Shown in pieces: positions 62,800-64,000 of a DNA stretch of 64,000 nt. The notes under the pieces were generated by a model that saw nothing but the letters and a program-made list of their open reading frames with translations, did no database searches and had not been told where the DNA came from. The DNA is from CANNDT01 sp945876205 (GTDB lineage: Bacteria; Acidobacteriota; Vicinamibacteria; Vicinamibacterales; UBA2999): the NCBI GenBank assembly GCA_947503365.1, contig CANNDT010000004.1, positions 32,069-96,068 on the forward strand. Reading direction: 5' to 3'. The stretch's first letter is position 1, and each line of letters opens with the position of its first letter. A program made the translations under genes and the position numbers.

Positions 62800-63828
62800 A
62801 TGTCTACACAGCACGGGATAGTCCAGTCCTCCGCGATGCGTGAAGCAGTGGCGATGCTGCAGACTGCCATAGACGGCGCCGGCGGCGTGCTGGTCTCAGG
62901 AGAGCCAGGCACTGGCCGCGAGGCGTTCGCCAGGGCTATTCACTCAGCAACCAGCGGTGAACTGCATAGTTCGGTCGAACGCCTGTTGAAGGTGTCCATG
63001 AGTCGTTCCCCGAATGGGCGCCCGTTCGTTGTTGTCGACTGCACGGCCACCGAGACCCTGGAACAGCGGCTGTTCGGATGCGCTCCATTTGCCACAACTC
63101 CCGAACAGAACGCGCTTGACCGGATCAGAGAGGGCTCAAGTCTCCACGCCGCCCTTGATGGCACCATTGTTTTAAGTCATTTAACAGAAATGCCGGCAGG
63201 CCTTCAAAAGAGGCTGGCCCGGATTCTTCGGGACCGCGAGGTCTCGCTGGTGGCATCAGATGGGACCGAAAGGAGTTTGCCGGTCGCGGTGCGGCCGATC
63301 GCGACGGTCGATACCGGGGCGACCGAAGGCCGAATTCTGCCGGACCTTCTGAAACGGGTCGCCCAGATTACCATCGCGGTTCCCTCGCTTCGAGATCGGC
63401 GTGAGGACATTCCGTCCCTGGTCCGGCATCTTGTTCGCGAAATCTGCCGGTCGCTGAAGGTGCCCAGGAAATCAGCGTCGCGGCAGGCGGTCGCGTTGCT
63501 GGCGGCACTGCCGTGGCGCGGCAACATCAAGGAGCTCGGGGAACTGCTGCGGACGCTGGTCGCCAGCGTTCCGGGATCGAGGATTCGCCTTGCCGACGTT
63601 CTGGCCAAGATCCGCCTCGACGGCGGCGCGAGCCAGTTCGCGTACAGCGGTTCGCTCAAGGAAGCGCGGTCGCGCTTCGAACGCGAATATGTCGCGTCGG
63701 TCCTGGGGCAGCACCGCGGCCGCATGGCTGACGCGGCGAAGGCGCTCGGCATCCAGCGGACCAATCTCTATCGAAAGGTTCGGCAGCTGTCCGTCCCGCG
63801 ACGGCGGGCAGGGGCGCAGCCGTCGTAG
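62800..63828 (+). CDS. Degenerate NtrC-family AAA+ regulator with Fis-type HTH
   Basis: This 342-residue protein has no receiver domain. The AAA+ region keeps a Walker A-like GEPGTGREAF and VPSLRDRREDIPSLV, but where the sigma54-contacting GAFTGA should be it reads CAPFATTPEQ, and Walker B GTLFLDE is GTIVLSH. It therefore probably neither hydrolyses ATP normally nor activates sigma54. The C-terminal helix-turn-helix (RMADAAKALGIQRTNLYRKV, about 308-327) is intact, so DNA binding is likely. Confidence 0.82.
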   Translation: MSTQHGIVQSSAMREAVAMLQTAIDGAGGVLVSGEPGTGREAFARAIHSATSGELHSSVERLLKVSMSRSPNGRPFVVVDCTATETLEQRLFGCAPFATTPEQNALDRIREGSSLHAALDGTIVLSHLTEMPAGLQKRLARILRDREVSLVASDGTERSLPVAVRPIATVDTGATEGRILPDLLKRVAQITIAVPSLRDRREDIPSLVRHLVREICRSLKVPRKSASRQAVALLAALPWRGNIKELGELLRTLVASVPGSRIRLADVLAKIRLDGGASQFAYSGSLKEARSRFEREYVASVLGQHRGRMADAAKALGIQRTNLYRKVRQLSVPRRRAGAQPS

Positions 63829-63913
63829 CTGCGTGAAAGCCGCGTGCGCACCAGAGGCCGGACGATGAGCCTTCTGCCGGCCGAACTCGACTGTGAATGC
63901 TACACACGTTGTT

Positions 63914-63983
63914 CATTCGGGAGACTCTGGAAACAATTGGGGGTTACCACACCCACCCGTTGTCTCTGGAGGCCCCCCGAATG
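63914..63983. promoter_or_regulatory. Inverted repeat spanning a start codon
   Basis: CATTCGGG (63914-63921) can pair with CCCGAATG (63976-63983), which contains the ATG of the next candidate gene. Formation of the hairpin would hide the start codon. The rest of 63829-63980 shows nothing else. Confidence 0.4.
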
Positions 63984-64000
63984 AGAGTGCATCGTAACGC
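63981..64000 (+). CDS. Start of a further gene (cut by window edge)
   Basis: An ATG at 63981 opens a frame (MRVHRN) that leaves the window. GGAGG at 63968-63972 lies 8 bases upstream, the best Shine-Dalgarno spacing near this end. The product cannot be told. Confidence 0.45.

Noticed and set aside
62605..62814. Small minus-strand frame of about 69 codons in the gap before the NtrC-like gene
   Set aside because: No ribosome site or recognisable sequence, and it overlaps the promoter of the plus-strand gene.

Overview
The window is GC-rich bacterial chromosome carrying the replication-origin neighbourhood. Gene content (alternative complex III with a caa3 oxidase, an LPS heptose pathway, Wzm/Wzt, an UpxY-type antiterminator, a proteobacterial-length GyrB) and many short interspersed repeats suggest a Gram-negative acidobacterium, probably of the Vicinamibacteria type. 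That placement is an inference from gene order and style, not from a marker comparison.

Left part, 1-16062, minus strand: a MacAB-like ABC exporter (permease cut by the window edge, ATPase, membrane fusion protein), an elongation factor P with an EfpL-like loop, then one long respiratory operon. In transcription order it reads actA-actB-actC-actD-actE-actF, a small membrane protein, SCO, and caa3 oxidase subunits II, I, III and IV. Together these carry electrons from quinol through alternative complex III to oxygen.

Middle left, 16358-29297, mixed strands: a zinc-ribbon protein and a two-domain thioredoxin-fold protein, a TauE/SafE permease, tRNA-Ser(UGA) and a decayed tRNA-Ser-like copy, serS, galU, an FmdB-like protein, a DUF885 metallopeptidase-like protein, then rsmI-glmU-glmS (UDP-GlcNAc supply) and the helicase pcrA.

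Origin, 29385-46324: gyrA, gyrB, dnaN and dnaA point left; rpmH, rnpA, yidD, yidC, jag, mnmE, mnmG, rsmG, parA and parB point right. An AT-rich block with DnaA boxes lies between dnaN and dnaA, and two more boxes lie between dnaA and rpmH. Two parS palindromes sit in front of parA. recF is missing from its usual place.

Right part, 46455-64000, all plus strand: an F1-only ATP synthase operon (atpHAGDC), Wzm/Wzt, rfaE2, mfd, a SurA-like chaperone, an UpxY/NusG-like factor, dusB, gmhA, a methyltransferase, a degenerate NtrC-like regulator and the start of a further gene.

The most unusual layer is repetitive. A family of about 16 GTAG/GTGG-headed palindromes with covarying stems (REP-like) lies between genes and also, in frame, inside mnmE, mfd and dusB. 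Several other low-complexity repeat families form protein tails and linkers, and one forms the hydrophobic core of the SCO signal peptide. Several lead genes have a -10-like hexamer only a few bases before the start codon, which suggests leaderless transcripts. No CRISPR array, prophage, insertion sequence or transposase gene was seen, and no gene-free stretch exceeds 300 bases.
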